NCBI GenBank assembly: GCA_963804825.1
Contig: CAWDRV010000003.1
Coordinates: 186,001-250,000 of the forward strand
DNA length: 64,000 nt
Direction of reading: 5' to 3'
Source of the DNA: JBKQVT01 sp963804825
GTDB lineage: Bacteria; Planctomycetota; Planctomycetia; Pirellulales; Thermoguttaceae
The notes beneath the pieces are model-generated. The model did no database searches, had not been told where the DNA came from, and saw only the letters and a list, made by a program, of their open reading frames with translations. Numbering within the stretch: the first letter of the stretch is position 1; every line of letters begins with the position of its first letter. Of the stretch, positions 1-8,025 are shown piece after piece. Both the position numbers and the translations under genes were made by a program.

Positions 1-163
1 TCCTCCCCGGCACCAACAGCAGGCACATCGCGGCCACCAGGTGCACCGTCGCGCTGGCGGCATACCAATAGCCTTCGGTCCGCGCCCACTCCCTGACCCC
101 GGCCAGCAACTCTGGCCAGGGCGGCAGACGAATGCCGCGCATCGCATTCCAGAGGCGGATCAT
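1..163 (-). CDS. N-terminal part of a membrane protein, cut by the window edge
   Basis: An open frame starts at an ATG at 163 on the minus strand and runs off the left edge after 54 codons. The residues begin MIRLWNAMRGIRLPPWPE and end in a hydrophobic stretch (YWYAASATVHLVAAMCLLLV) that looks like a first membrane helix. No family is recognisable from this short piece. The upstream neighbour on this strand is the 83-residue hypothetical ending at 422, so it may belong to the same transcript. Coding status rests on codon use and the hydrophobic segment only. Confidence 0.5.
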   Translation of the reverse strand, partial: MIRLWNAMRGIRLPPWPELLAGVREWARTEGYWYAASATVHLVAAMCLLLVPGR

Positions 164-242
164 GCTCGTGCCTCAGCGGTTCCGGAGAAGAGAACTCCCC
201 TCGGGCATTCGGCATCTGCCCGGCGAGGAGTCTATCCCCAGT

Positions 243-446
243 ATGATTGCCTTGCGGGACGCCGGCAAGTCTTGGGCGTGCTCGGCTCGTTTCGCCACCA
301 CCCCTATTTTTGCATTTTACCTCGTCGTTGGCATCCTGGCGCCGGATTTTCTCGTGCCGGCACCCTCGCGCGGGGGGAAAGACAGCGAAGAAGCTCCTGC
401 CGCGGCGCCGGCCCGGATCGCTCAGACCGACTCGCGGACATCGTGA
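243..446 (+). CDS. possible 67-residue single-pass membrane protein (weak)
   Basis: A short plus-strand frame with ATG at 243 and a GAGGAG sequence about 12 bases upstream encodes one hydrophobic segment (FAFYLVVGILAPDFLV) followed by an Ala/Pro-rich hydrophilic tail. It would be divergent from the partial gene at 1..163 and overlaps the end of the opposite-strand hypothetical by 25 bases. No family is recognised. The gap would otherwise be empty, which is why it is listed, but it may equally be non-coding. Confidence 0.2.
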   Translation: MIALRDAGKSWACSARFATTPIFAFYLVVGILAPDFLVPAPSRGGKDSEEAPAAAPARIAQTDSRTS

Positions 447-673
447 CAGATGTCGCGAAGCTCGTCGATGGAAACGTCTTCCAGGCGCTTGCCGCGCTGG
501 TCGAGCTGTTCGTTGATCTTGACGGCCGTCTCTTGCATGACGGCGTGGGTTTGCTGGCTGCCGCCCCAGAGGAGGAAGTTCTTTCCCAGGGTAACGCGGG
601 TTTCGCCGTCTTCGTGATCGCAGGCCAGCCCGAGCAGGGCGGCCGATTTTCGCATGGGGGGTGAGGCTTTCAC
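422..673 (-). CDS. 83-residue hypothetical protein
   Basis: A small acidic protein with a GETRVTLGKNFLLWGG segment and an amphipathic C-terminal helix (EQLDQRGKRLEDVSIDELRDICHDV). The GTG start at 673 overlaps the stop of the upstream FHA gene by four bases (GTGA), which argues for translational coupling. An ATG at 655 is an alternative start giving 77 residues. It resembles small hypotheticals common in planctomycetes, but I know no function. Its coupling to an FHA protein suggests the two work together. Confidence 0.6.
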   Translation of the reverse strand: MKASPPMRKSAALLGLACDHEDGETRVTLGKNFLLWGGSQQTHAVMQETAVKINEQLDQRGKRLEDVSIDELRDICHDVRESV

Positions 674-1314
674 GGCTTGCGATGAAGAAAGTGTTTGAGC
701 ATGTCGGCGGCGGCCTCGCCGCTGCTCTCGGTGGTTACCTTCTGCGCCGGGTCGTCGGGGCCGAAGAACGTGGCCGGTTTCGCTGGTTTGGATTCCTTCT
801 TGGCCGGCGTTGCCGGCTGGGGCGGCTGGTCCGCCTTCGTCTCCGGGCTGGTCGTCGCCGCGGCGGCGCCGGTATCGCCGGCATCCTCGTCCGCTGCGCC
901 CTCTGCTTCGTCATCCAACCAGCCGCTGACGTCCACCTCCTCGCCGGAAGCGGTCTCGACCGTCCGCGCCACGGCCTCCCGCACGTTGTGGACCTTGGGC
1001 TTCCGCTTTCCGCTGACGCTGACGGTCACCTGGACCTCGAACTCCAGCGGCCCGATCCGCAAGCGATCGCCGGGCTTTAATTCATGTTCGGCCGTCAATC
1101 GTTGGCCGTTGAGAAAAGTCCCGTTGCTGCTGCCCAAATCGCAGACCGCCGCGAGGGCTTCCCCGGTGCGAATCACGCAATGGTGGCGGCTGACCCGATC
1201 GCTTTGCGGCCGCAAGTGGCAGTCCTCGCCCCGGCCAATCAAGAACTCCGGCCCGGCAACCGGGATCGTTTGCCCGGGGTGTTTCCCGCCGATGGTGATG
1301 AGTTTGACTTCCAT
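670..1314 (-). CDS. FHA domain protein
   Basis: A 214-residue cytoplasmic protein with a forkhead-associated domain at about residues 22-90. The phosphothreonine-binding signature is complete: IGRGEDC, then SRHHC, then GSSNGTFLNG. After the domain comes a low-complexity Ala/Glu/Pro/Lys linker (about 115-190) and a short C-terminal segment. FHA domains bind phosphothreonine partners of Ser/Thr kinases, which are abundant in planctomycetes; no kinase lies in this window. ATG at 1314 was chosen because it opens directly onto the first beta strand (MEVKLITI). A GTG at 1347 would add 11 residues. It follows the ligase gene after 135 bases. Confidence 0.85.
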   Translation of the reverse strand: MEVKLITIGGKHPGQTIPVAGPEFLIGRGEDCHLRPQSDRVSRHHCVIRTGEALAAVCDLGSSNGTFLNGQRLTAEHELKPGDRLRIGPLEFEVQVTVSVSGKRKPKVHNVREAVARTVETASGEEVDVSGWLDDEAEGAADEDAGDTGAAAATTSPETKADQPPQPATPAKKESKPAKPATFFGPDDPAQKVTTESSGEAAADMLKHFLHRKP

Positions 1315-1449
1315 GGCCGCACGGATTCGTTGCCCGATTCGGCTCACTTGATCGCCAGTTCTATCTTCATCTTAATCATACATCCCGCCGACGCAAAAAT
1401 CCAATGGTTTCAGGAGGGGACAGCCCCCGGGGTATTCTTTTCCAAGTCC

Positions 1450-2295
1450 TTACCGCCCGCGACGCTCGGTCCACGCGGCCGAGTCGTAGCGATGACTGAC
1501 CAACTCGGCGACGCGAAGGTCTTCCGCCGGCGTCCGCACGCCGGGCATCCAGACCACGGCGAGCCGTCGGGCGAGTCGCTCCCGCCAACGCTCGGCGAGT
1601 TGGTCTGCCTCGACGGTCTTGCCGGCGGCGTCTTCCAGGGCGGGCAACTCCGGCGCGGCCGTCGAACGCCGCAAGAGCACGCTGCCGTGCTGGAGCACGG
1701 CGCCGCGGCGACGGCGTTGGGCGCTGCCGGCGATCTTCGTGTCGCCCACCAGAACGTCGCCCGCCGCCCGACGCTGGAAACAGAGAAAGGGTTCCCGGCC
1801 GGGAAAAGGGGACAGGCACCTTTTGTGCGGCGACCATGCAAGCATGGTGCCCGCCGGAGGGCGGGCACCGACCGAAGGTTGGTCACGGCAAAAGGTGCCT
1901 GTCCCCCTTTCCCACGTTTGGCACCATGCCGCGGCGATGCCCAGGTCGGCCAACGTCTCGATCAGGCTGCCGTGGGCGGCCTGGTAGAGCGCATCCCGCC
2001 GGCTTGCCAGCGGGTGTCCGCCGTGGACGACCAGGCTGTAGGTCAACTCGGCGTCGTGCAGGATGGCCCCGCCGCCGGTCAATCGCCGCACGACGGGGCA
2101 GTCCCGGCTGGGGCCGTGGCCGGCGCGGTCTTGGTACTCCTGAAAATATCCCAGCGACAGCGTCGGTTCCCGCCAGCGATAGAATCGGAGGCAGCAGCCG
2201 CGCTGCACGGCCGACCATTCCAGCAGCATTTCATCGACGGCCATGTTCCACGCGCCCGGGCCTGGCGGGTCGATCAGTAGCCGGCACTGGATCAT
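1450..2295 (-). CDS. lipoate-protein ligase A / octanoyltransferase-like protein with an in-frame repeat insertion
   Basis: A 281-residue member of the BirA/LplA/LipM fold. Family hallmarks are NMAVDEMLL near the N terminus, RRLTGGGAILHDAELTYSLV (the RR.GGG.V motif region) at about 70-90, and VGDTKIAGSAQRRRRGAVLQH with the substrate-binding Lys at about 185. These enzymes attach or transfer lipoyl/octanoyl groups; the position directly after gcvPB makes GcvH the likely target. Residues about 128-166 are not family sequence: they are encoded by a GGGGACAG-type inverted-repeat element (1801..1914) that inserts 39 sense codons between the AAW segment and GREPFLCFQRR. The gene remains open. Whether the enzyme stays active is unknown. 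Confidence 0.85.
   Translation of the reverse strand: MIQCRLLIDPPGPGAWNMAVDEMLLEWSAVQRGCCLRFYRWREPTLSLGYFQEYQDRAGHGPSRDCPVVRRLTGGGAILHDAELTYSLVVHGGHPLASRRDALYQAAHGSLIETLADLGIAAAWCQTWERGTGTFCRDQPSVGARPPAGTMLAWSPHKRCLSPFPGREPFLCFQRRAAGDVLVGDTKIAGSAQRRRRGAVLQHGSVLLRRSTAAPELPALEDAAGKTVEADQLAERWRERLARRLAVVWMPGVRTPAEDLRVAELVSHRYDSAAWTERRGR
1801..1914. repeat. GGGGACAG-type inverted-repeat element inside the ligase gene
   Basis: About 114 bases with near-perfect terminal arms: AAAGGGGACAGGCACCTTTT on the left pairs with the complement of AAAAGGTGCCTGTCCCC on the right. The centre carries a second palindrome (ACCATGC AA GCATGGT). Related copies lie at 9503..9579 and 39831..39893, and partial ones at 34793..34835 and 30334..30352. 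No transposase is present, so it is a passive MITE/REP-like element. Here it is read through in frame. Confidence 0.85.
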
Positions 2296-2370
2296 GGCGG
2301 TCCCGACCCCGCCGACGCAGTCGGCGGGCTTTCCTCAAATCCCCAATCCCTAATCCCCAATCCCTTTCCC

Positions 2371-3822
2371 CTATCCCTTCCACGTCAGCACCGGTTGTCG
2401 CGCCGCCCGGACTTCATCGGGACGGCTGACCGGCGTTGTGTGCGGGGCCTCGTGCAAGATCTCCAGCGGTTCTTCGGTAATGTGGAAGAGCACTTCGGCG
2501 AAGGCGTCCAGCGTGGCCTTGCTCTCGGTCTCCGTCGGCTCGATCATGACGGCTTCCTTGACGATCAGGGGGAAGTAGACCGTCGGGGCGTGGAAGCCGT
2601 AGTCCAACAGCCGCTTGGCGATGTCCATGGCGGCGATGCCGCGTTCGGCCTTGAGCCGGGCGGCGGAGGCGACGAACTCGTGCATGCAGCGGTCGCCCTG
2701 CGGCACCGGCAGGATGTGCTTCACCCGGGCCAAGAGATAATTGGCGTTGAGCACCGCGTTCTCCGCGACGCGGCGCAGCCCCTCCGGCCCGTGGGTCAAC
2801 AGGTAGCAGTACATGCGCACCAGCACGCCGACGTTGCCGAAAAAGCTCCGCACGCGGCCGATCGACTTGGGCCGGTCGTAGTCGAGCCGGTAACCCTGTT
2901 TCGTCGAGACGACCACCGGCACGGGCAGATACGGGGCGAGCTTGCCGTTGGTGGCGATCGGTCCGGCGCCGGGGCCGCCGCCTCCGTGCGGGCCGCTGAA
3001 CGTCTTGTGCGGATTGAAGTGCATCAGGTCGGCGCCGAAATCGCCGGGCCGCGCGATGCCCAAAATGGCGTTCATGTTGGCGCCGTCCAGATACACCAGC
3101 CCGCCGGCGTCGTGGACCATGCGGGCGATCCGCTCGATCCGCGGCTCGAACAGCCCCAGCGTGTTGGGATTGGTGATCATGAAGACGGCCAGCCGCGGGT
3201 CGAGATGGGCGGCCAGGTCGTCGAGATCGACGAACCCCTCGGCGGTGCTCCGGACGGGGACGGTCGTGAATCCGGCCATGACGGCGCTGGCCGGGTTGGT
3301 GCCGTGGGCGCCGTCGGGGATCAAGACGACGGAGCGCGGTTGCTTCAGATCGCGGAAGTAGGCCGCCGCGACCAGAAGCGCGGAGAACTCGCCGTGGGCC
3401 CCCGCCGCCGGCTGCAACGAGACCGCCTCCAGGCCGGCGATCTCGGCCAACATCTGCTGCGAACGGTAAAGCAACTCCAACAAACCTTGCAGCGTCCGCT
3501 CCGGCTGATAGGGGTGCAAGGCGGTCAAGCCGGGCAGACCGGCCAGACGCTCGTTCCGCTTGGGATTGTACTTCATCGTGCAGGAGCCCAGCGGATAGAA
3601 GTGCGTATCGACCGACATATTGAGCGTCGAGAGGTTGACGAAGTGGCGGACCAGTTCCGGCTCGGCGACTTCCGGCAGCGGCGGCGGCCCGGCGGCCAGC
3701 GCCTCGGGCGGGAGCAGTTCCGCGACGTTTTTTCGCGGCACGTCGGGCTCGGGGAACCGGATCGACCGGCAGCCGGGCTTGGAGAGTTCAAACAGCGGTC
3801 TGGTCGCACGCGTGTTTCGCAT
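2371..3822 (-). CDS. gcvPB: glycine dehydrogenase (decarboxylating) subunit 2, GcvPB
   Basis: A 483-residue PLP-dependent subunit of the glycine cleavage P protein, which decarboxylates glycine and passes the aminomethyl group to lipoyl-GcvH. Recognisable segments are MSVDTHFYPLGSCTMKYNP near the N terminus, DGAHGTNPASA, and FNPHKTFSGPHGGGGPG with the PLP-binding Lys. The length matches the split-type P protein. ATG at 3822 begins MRNTRATRPLFEL, the usual subunit start. The frame stays open for 165 more codons upstream, but that part is translated palindrome array and I do not count it. gcvPA lies upstream, separated by a RAYT cassette; the lipoate ligase follows 75 bases downstream. Confidence 0.95.
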   Translation of the reverse strand: MRNTRATRPLFELSKPGCRSIRFPEPDVPRKNVAELLPPEALAAGPPPLPEVAEPELVRHFVNLSTLNMSVDTHFYPLGSCTMKYNPKRNERLAGLPGLTALHPYQPERTLQGLLELLYRSQQMLAEIAGLEAVSLQPAAGAHGEFSALLVAAAYFRDLKQPRSVVLIPDGAHGTNPASAVMAGFTTVPVRSTAEGFVDLDDLAAHLDPRLAVFMITNPNTLGLFEPRIERIARMVHDAGGLVYLDGANMNAILGIARPGDFGADLMHFNPHKTFSGPHGGGGPGAGPIATNGKLAPYLPVPVVVSTKQGYRLDYDRPKSIGRVRSFFGNVGVLVRMYCYLLTHGPEGLRRVAENAVLNANYLLARVKHILPVPQGDRCMHEFVASAARLKAERGIAAMDIAKRLLDYGFHAPTVYFPLIVKEAVMIEPTETESKATLDAFAEVLFHITEEPLEILHEAPHTTPVSRPDEVRAARQPVLTWKG

Positions 3823-3842
3823 AGTGGCGTCAGTTACCTGTC

Positions 3843-4310
3843 TGGTCATCAACAGCCCCGGAGGGGCGAGGGGAGTTCTGCCGATCAACAGCCCCGGAGG
3901 GGCGACAGTCAATAGCCAGGGGCGTGAGCCCCTGGGACTCAAGGCCGAACCGATCCTCAAAAGCCCCGGAGGGGCGACAGCCTTGGTCGTCAAAAGTCCC
4001 GAAGGGGCGACAGTCAATAGCCAGGGGCGTGAGCCCCTGGGACTCAAGGCGGAACCGATCCTCAAAAGCCCCGGAGGGGCGACAGCCTTGGTCGTCAAAA
4101 GTCCCGAAGGGACGACAGTCAATAGCCAGGGGCGTGAGCCCCTGGGACTCAAGGCGGAACCGATCCTCAAAAGCCCCGGAGGGGCGACAGCCTTGGTCGT
4201 CAAAAGTCCCGAAGGGACGACAGTCAATAGCCAGGGGCGTGAGCCCCTGGGACTCAAGGCCGAACCGATCCTCAAAAGCCCCGGAGGGGCGACAGTGTCG
4301 TTCCAATAGC
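3843..4310. repeat. REP/BIME array A, left flank of RAYT 1
   Basis: An array with exact 105-base periodicity: the AATAGCCAGGGG motif recurs at 3911, 4016, 4121 and 4226. Each unit holds a long palindrome (CCAGGGGC GTGA GCCCCTGG) and two short ones (GCCCC GGA GGGGC and GTCCC GAA GGGAC). Partial units lie at 3843..3905. The same motifs appear inverted on the other side of the transposase gene at 4791..4936. Because 105 is a multiple of three, several frames stay open through the whole array. Confidence 0.95.
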
Positions 4311-4313
4311 ATT

Positions 4314-4766
4314 TCAATCCCAGATGTACTTCTTGTCGTATTCGATATGATGGCGTTCCAAGAAGAGGAGGAATTCTTCCTGAAATGTGCGTGCGCGGTG
4401 GTGTTCATGCTGACCTGCGATGTACTTTTTCACCTCATCCAAGTTGGAATGGCTGACGCCGAACGCGCCATACCCCGCCTGCCAGGCAAAGCCACGCAAG
4501 TCTTGGCACGTCTCGTGGATCCAGGCCGAGGAATTGCTCTTGATATCCCGGACCACGTCGGCAACGGACGCCTGCTTTCCCAGCGATACCAGCAAATGGA
4601 CGTGATCCGGCATTCCGCCTGCGGCCACGAGGACATTTCTCTTGCTCCGACAAATCCCGCCGATGTATTCATGCAACTTTGGGGCAAAATCGCCTTGGAT
4701 GAGAGGCTCGCGGTTCTTCGTGCTGAAGATCAAGTGGCAGTTCATACAGATGAAGGATTGAGGCAT
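4314..4766 (-). CDS. REP-associated tyrosine transposase (RAYT), IS200/IS605 Y1 family
   Basis: A 150-residue single-domain HUH transposase. The metal-binding HUH motif is H55-V-H57 in GMPDHVHLLVSL, and the nucleophile Tyr is Y115 in EVKKYIAGQHEHH, followed by the RTFQEEF segment typical of RAYTs. Such enzymes nick single-stranded REP hairpins. ATG at 4766 starts the conserved MPQSF; upstream codons are repeat sequence. The gene interrupts the gcv operon in the same orientation, between gcvPA and gcvPB, and is bracketed by palindromes of one family in opposite orientations. Catalytic residues are all present, so it may be active. Length is normal for the family. Confidence 0.93.
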   Translation of the reverse strand: MPQSFICMNCHLIFSTKNREPLIQGDFAPKLHEYIGGICRSKRNVLVAAGGMPDHVHLLVSLGKQASVADVVRDIKSNSSAWIHETCQDLRGFAWQAGYGAFGVSHSNLDEVKKYIAGQHEHHRARTFQEEFLLFLERHHIEYDKKYIWD

Positions 4767-4790
4767 GACGCTCTTCTGCGATGGAAAATC

Positions 4791-4936
4791 ACTGTCGCCC
4801 CTTCGGGGCTGAAAATCCAAAAATGGTCTTTTGTCCCAGGGGCTTACGCCCCTGGCTATTGACTGTCGCCGCTTCGCGGCTGAAAATCAAATGAACGGTC
4901 TTTTGTCTATTGACTGTCGCCGCTTCGCGGCTGAAC
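4791..4936. repeat. REP palindromes A, right flank of RAYT 1 (inverted orientation)
   Basis: Four palindromes: GCCCC TTC GGGGC at 4797..4809, a CCAGGGGC TTAC GCCCCTGG palindrome at 4836..4855, and GCCGC TTC GCGGC at 4868..4880 and 4919..4931. The CTATTGACTGTCGCC spacer occurs twice and is the reverse complement of the spacer in the left array. This gives the inverted REP-RAYT-REP layout known for RAYT loci. The array ends about 55 bases before the stop of gcvPA. Confidence 0.9.
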
Positions 4937-4991
4937 GGCCCTTGGAGCAATATCTCCGCGTGAGCGGGGGCGACGTCGGTTCATTTCCATT

Positions 4992-6329
4992 TCACATGCA
5001 AAGCGCCGCCAGGCGGTCGATCTGGGCCCGGGTGCGCTTCTCCGTCACGGCGATCAGCAGGCCATCGGCCAGGTCCGGATACCAGCGCGCCAACGGCACA
5101 CCGGCGAAGATGTCGTGGCGCAACGCGGATTCGAGAAACTCGTCGACCCGCCCGCCGGGCACGCGGACCACGAATTCCTTGAACGTCGGCCTGGCGAACG
5201 CCGGGGTGAACGAGGTGCCGGCGGTCAGGCGGGCGGCGGCGTAGCGGGCCTTTTGCAGGCACAAGTCGGCCACGGTCCGCAGCCCGTCGGGACCCACCGC
5301 CGCCAGGTAGACCGTCGCCCGAAGCGCCAGCAGGCCCTGATTCGTGCAGATGTTGCTCGTGGCCTTGTCGCGGCGGATGTGCTGTTCGCGGGTTTGCAGC
5401 GTGAGCACCCAGCAGCGCTTGCCGCGGCGGTCGACGGTTTGGCCGACCAGCCGGCCGGGCATGCGGCGGACGAACTGCTCGCGGCACGCCATCATGCCGA
5501 GATAGGGGCCGCCGAAGGACATCGGGTTGCCCAACGATTGCCCCTCGGCCACGGCGATGTCGGCGCCGTAGTCGCCCGGCCGCTTCAGGAGCCCGAGACT
5601 GATCGGATCGAAGACGGCCGCCAGCAACGCGCCGCGGCGATGGGTGATCTCCGCCGCCGAGGCCATGTCTTCCAGGCAGCCGAAGAAGTTGGGATGCTGC
5701 AGCAGGACGCAGGCGGTCCGGTCGTCGACCGCCGCTTCCAAGGCCGCCGGCGACACGCCGCCGTCCGGCGCGCCGACCGTGACCAACTCCACGCCCGCAT
5801 TGGCCAGGTACGTGGCCAGGATCTGGCGATATTCGGGATGGACGCTCCGGGCGGTCACGACGCGGGCGGGCCGCCCCGTGGCGTGCATCGCCATGAGCAC
5901 GGCCTCCACGGCCGCGCTGCCACCGTCGTACAGGCTGGAATTCGACACGTCCATGCCGGTCAGTTGCGTGACGAGCGTTTGATATTCGAACAGGGCCTGG
6001 AGGTTGCCTTGGCTGACCTCGGCCTGGTAGGGCGTATAGGAGGTATAGAACTCGCTCCGCGAGGCGATGAAATCGACGACGGCCGGAATGAAGTGGTCGT
6101 AGCTGCCTCCGCCGAGAAAGCAGGCCGCCGCCTCCGCCGAAGTGTTCCGTCCGGCCAGCGCCGTCATGTGGGCGGTCAGTTCCAGTTCGCACATGGCCGG
6201 CGGCACGTTCAACGGCCGCCCCAGCCGCAGACCCGCCGGCACCATGGCGAACAGTTCTTCCAGCGATCCGGCGCCGATCGCCTCGAGCATCGCACGTTGT
6301 TCTTCGGACGTATTCAGGAAGTAAGGCAT
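4992..6329 (-). CDS. gcvPA: glycine dehydrogenase (decarboxylating) subunit 1, GcvPA
   Basis: A 445-residue first subunit of the split P protein; with GcvPB it forms the active PLP enzyme of glycine cleavage. Family segments are MPYFLNTSEEQRAMLEAIG at the start, FLGGGSYDHFIPAVVDFI, SEFYTSYTPYQAEVSQGNLQ and NICTNQGLLALRATVYL. This subunit lacks the PLP lysine, as usual. ATG at 6329 gives the standard N terminus. It lies downstream of gcvH with a 128-base gap containing a short hairpin, and is followed by the RAYT cassette. Confidence 0.95.
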   Translation of the reverse strand: MPYFLNTSEEQRAMLEAIGAGSLEELFAMVPAGLRLGRPLNVPPAMCELELTAHMTALAGRNTSAEAAACFLGGGSYDHFIPAVVDFIASRSEFYTSYTPYQAEVSQGNLQALFEYQTLVTQLTGMDVSNSSLYDGGSAAVEAVLMAMHATGRPARVVTARSVHPEYRQILATYLANAGVELVTVGAPDGGVSPAALEAAVDDRTACVLLQHPNFFGCLEDMASAAEITHRRGALLAAVFDPISLGLLKRPGDYGADIAVAEGQSLGNPMSFGGPYLGMMACREQFVRRMPGRLVGQTVDRRGKRCWVLTLQTREQHIRRDKATSNICTNQGLLALRATVYLAAVGPDGLRTVADLCLQKARYAAARLTAGTSFTPAFARPTFKEFVVRVPGGRVDEFLESALRHDIFAGVPLARWYPDLADGLLIAVTEKRTRAQIDRLAALCM

Positions 6330-6373
6330 GAAGCACTAAGGATAAAGGATGAAGGATCAAGGATAAAAGTGAG

Positions 6374-6393
6374 CCGGAGGCGTTAGCCTCCGG
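6374..6393. repeat. short perfect palindrome between gcvH and gcvPA
   Basis: CCGGAGGCGTTAGCCTCCGG forms an 8-base-pair stem with a 4-base loop. It sits among degenerate GGATGAAGG repeats (6340..6470). It has no following T run, so I read it as a REP-type palindrome in the operon and not as a terminator. Confidence 0.75.
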
Positions 6394-6457
6394 ATCGGAA
6401 GGATGAAGGACAACGGATGCGGGATGAAGTTCGGTTTCATCCTTGATCCTTCATACT

Positions 6458-6865
6458 TCATCCTTCTTCTGCCCCCTCTTCCTCGCATTGCTTCTGATAG
6501 GCCCGGTAGTCGAGCAACTTGGTCAGGCCCGCGGGGTCGCTGACGCGGATTTTCACGAGCCAGCCGTCGCCGTAGGGGTCTTCGGAGAGGTGCTGGAGGT
6601 TTTGCGTGATGGCGGCGTTGGAGGCCACGATTTCGCCGTCCACGGGGCTATATAAGTCGCTGACGGCCTTGACCGACTCGACCTCGCCCAGCGGTTGGCC
6701 GGCCTGGACCTTGCGGCCGACCGGGGGCAGGTCCATGTAGACCAGGTCGGTCAGCGCCCGCAGGGCGAAATCCGAAAGACCCACGGTGGCGATCTTCTCG
6801 CGGCCGGCGGTTTCCACGGCGACCCATTCGTGGGTCTTGGCGTAAAGCAGCTTGTCGGGCGTCAC
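6458..6865 (-). CDS. gcvH: glycine cleavage system H protein
   Basis: A 135-residue lipoyl carrier protein. The lipoylation site is K66 in GEVESVKAVSDLYSPVDGE, preceded by THEW and followed by NGDGWL-like DPYGDGWLVKI. It shuttles the aminomethyl group between the P, T and L proteins. It starts with GTG at 6865, overlapping the gcvT stop as GTGA, so the two are probably translationally coupled. The C-terminal tail (QKQCEEEGAEEG) is acidic. The lipoate ligase-like gene at the end of the operon is the likely modifier. No gene for the L protein (dihydrolipoamide dehydrogenase) is in the window. Confidence 0.96.
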   Translation of the reverse strand: MTPDKLLYAKTHEWVAVETAGREKIATVGLSDFALRALTDLVYMDLPPVGRKVQAGQPLGEVESVKAVSDLYSPVDGEIVASNAAITQNLQHLSEDPYGDGWLVKIRVSDPAGLTKLLDYRAYQKQCEEEGAEEG

Positions 6866-8025
6866 TTCTTGGCTCCTTTGCTGTTGCGGCGATAAAAAGG
6901 AAGCTCGACCACGCGAGCCTCTTCCTGATGACCGCGGATGTCAACGGTCAGCGCGGCGCCCGGCGCGGTCAGTTCGGGCGGCAAGTAGCCCATGGCGATC
7001 GGTTTTTGAAGCGTGGGCGAGAAGGTCCCGCTGGTGATCCGTCCCACCGGCCGGCCGTCCTTGCAGATGGGATATCCTTCGCGGGCGACGCGCGGGCCCG
7101 CCAATTCCAGACCGGCGCGGACGACGGCCGGGCGCTCCTTTTCGATGCGCCGCAGGGCGTCGCGGCCGGGAAAATCGTAGCCGAGCAGGTGGCAGGCGAA
7201 TCCCAGCCCGGCCGCGAACGGGTCGATCTGCTCGCTGAGTTCGTGTCCATAGAGCGGCATCCCCGCCTCCAAACGCAGCGTATCGCGGGCGCCCAGCCCG
7301 GTGGGCACCAGCCCCAGCGGCGTGCCCAATTCGACGATGGCCTCCCAAACGCCCAGGGCAACGTCGCTGCCGACGCTCAATTCGAAACCGTCCTCGCCCG
7401 TGTAGCCGGTGCGGCTGATGATGCCGCCCTGGCGTCGTGCCGCCGGGTGGAGGATCTGCACCTGGCCGCCGCGATAGTAGCGCATCGAGCGCAGGTCCGC
7501 GTCGATCAGCGGCTCGAGGATCTCCACGCTCCGCGGCCCTTGAATGGCCAACATGGCCCAAAGCCGGCTCACGTCGGTGAAGAGGACTTCCTCGCCGTGG
7601 GCCTCGGCCCGCTCCGGGGGCAGATGGGCAAGGACCCAATCGACGATCTTCCGCCGGTTGCTGGCATTGACCACGACCACGTAGAAGGGCTGGCCGTGCG
7701 TGTTGCGGTAGTAGCCCACCAGCACGTCGTCGAGGATGCCTCCCTGCTCGTTGGTGACGAGGGAATAGCGGACTTGTCCGAGTTCCATGTCGGCCACTCG
7801 CCGGGTGAGGAGTCCCGCCAGGAAGACGGCCGCCCCGGGGCCCTCGAACCGCAGCCGACCCATGTGCGAAATGTCGATGATTCCCGCCGCCGAGCGGGTC
7901 GTCCGATGTTCGTCCAGGATCGACGTGTATTGCATCGGCATGGCCCAGCCGGCAAACCCGACCATGCGGGCGCCGTGGGCCCCATGCCAGTCATAGAGGG
8001 GGGTGCGGACGAGCGGCGGTTCCAT
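6862..8025 (-). CDS. gcvT: glycine cleavage system T protein (aminomethyltransferase)
   Basis: A 387-residue folate-dependent aminomethyltransferase that releases ammonia and forms methylene-tetrahydrofolate from the GcvH intermediate. Characteristic segments are MVGFAGWAMPMQY, GIIDISHMGRLRFEGP, ISRTGYTGEDGFEL and GLGARDTLRLEAGMPLYGHE, with GxVTSG-like GRITSGTFSPTL near the C terminus. ATG at 8025 opens on MEPPLVRTPLYDWH, the usual start; an in-frame extension to 8151 has no family similarity. It is the first gene of the gcv operon. I saw no glycine riboswitch in the 126 bases upstream. Confidence 0.95.
   Translation of the reverse strand: MEPPLVRTPLYDWHGAHGARMVGFAGWAMPMQYTSILDEHRTTRSAAGIIDISHMGRLRFEGPGAAVFLAGLLTRRVADMELGQVRYSLVTNEQGGILDDVLVGYYRNTHGQPFYVVVVNASNRRKIVDWVLAHLPPERAEAHGEEVLFTDVSRLWAMLAIQGPRSVEILEPLIDADLRSMRYYRGGQVQILHPAARRQGGIISRTGYTGEDGFELSVGSDVALGVWEAIVELGTPLGLVPTGLGARDTLRLEAGMPLYGHELSEQIDPFAAGLGFACHLLGYDFPGRDALRRIEKERPAVVRAGLELAGPRVAREGYPICKDGRPVGRITSGTFSPTLQKPIAMGYLPPELTAPGAALTVDIRGHQEEARVVELPFYRRNSKGAKK

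Noticed and set aside
2395..3915. Long open frame opposite gcvPB
   Set aside because: Shadow of gcvPB; composition is Arg/Gly/Gln-rich with no domain.
3843..4310. CRISPR-like array (regular 105-base repeats)
   Set aside because: Units are contiguous palindromes without unique spacers and flank a RAYT gene; no cas gene is present.
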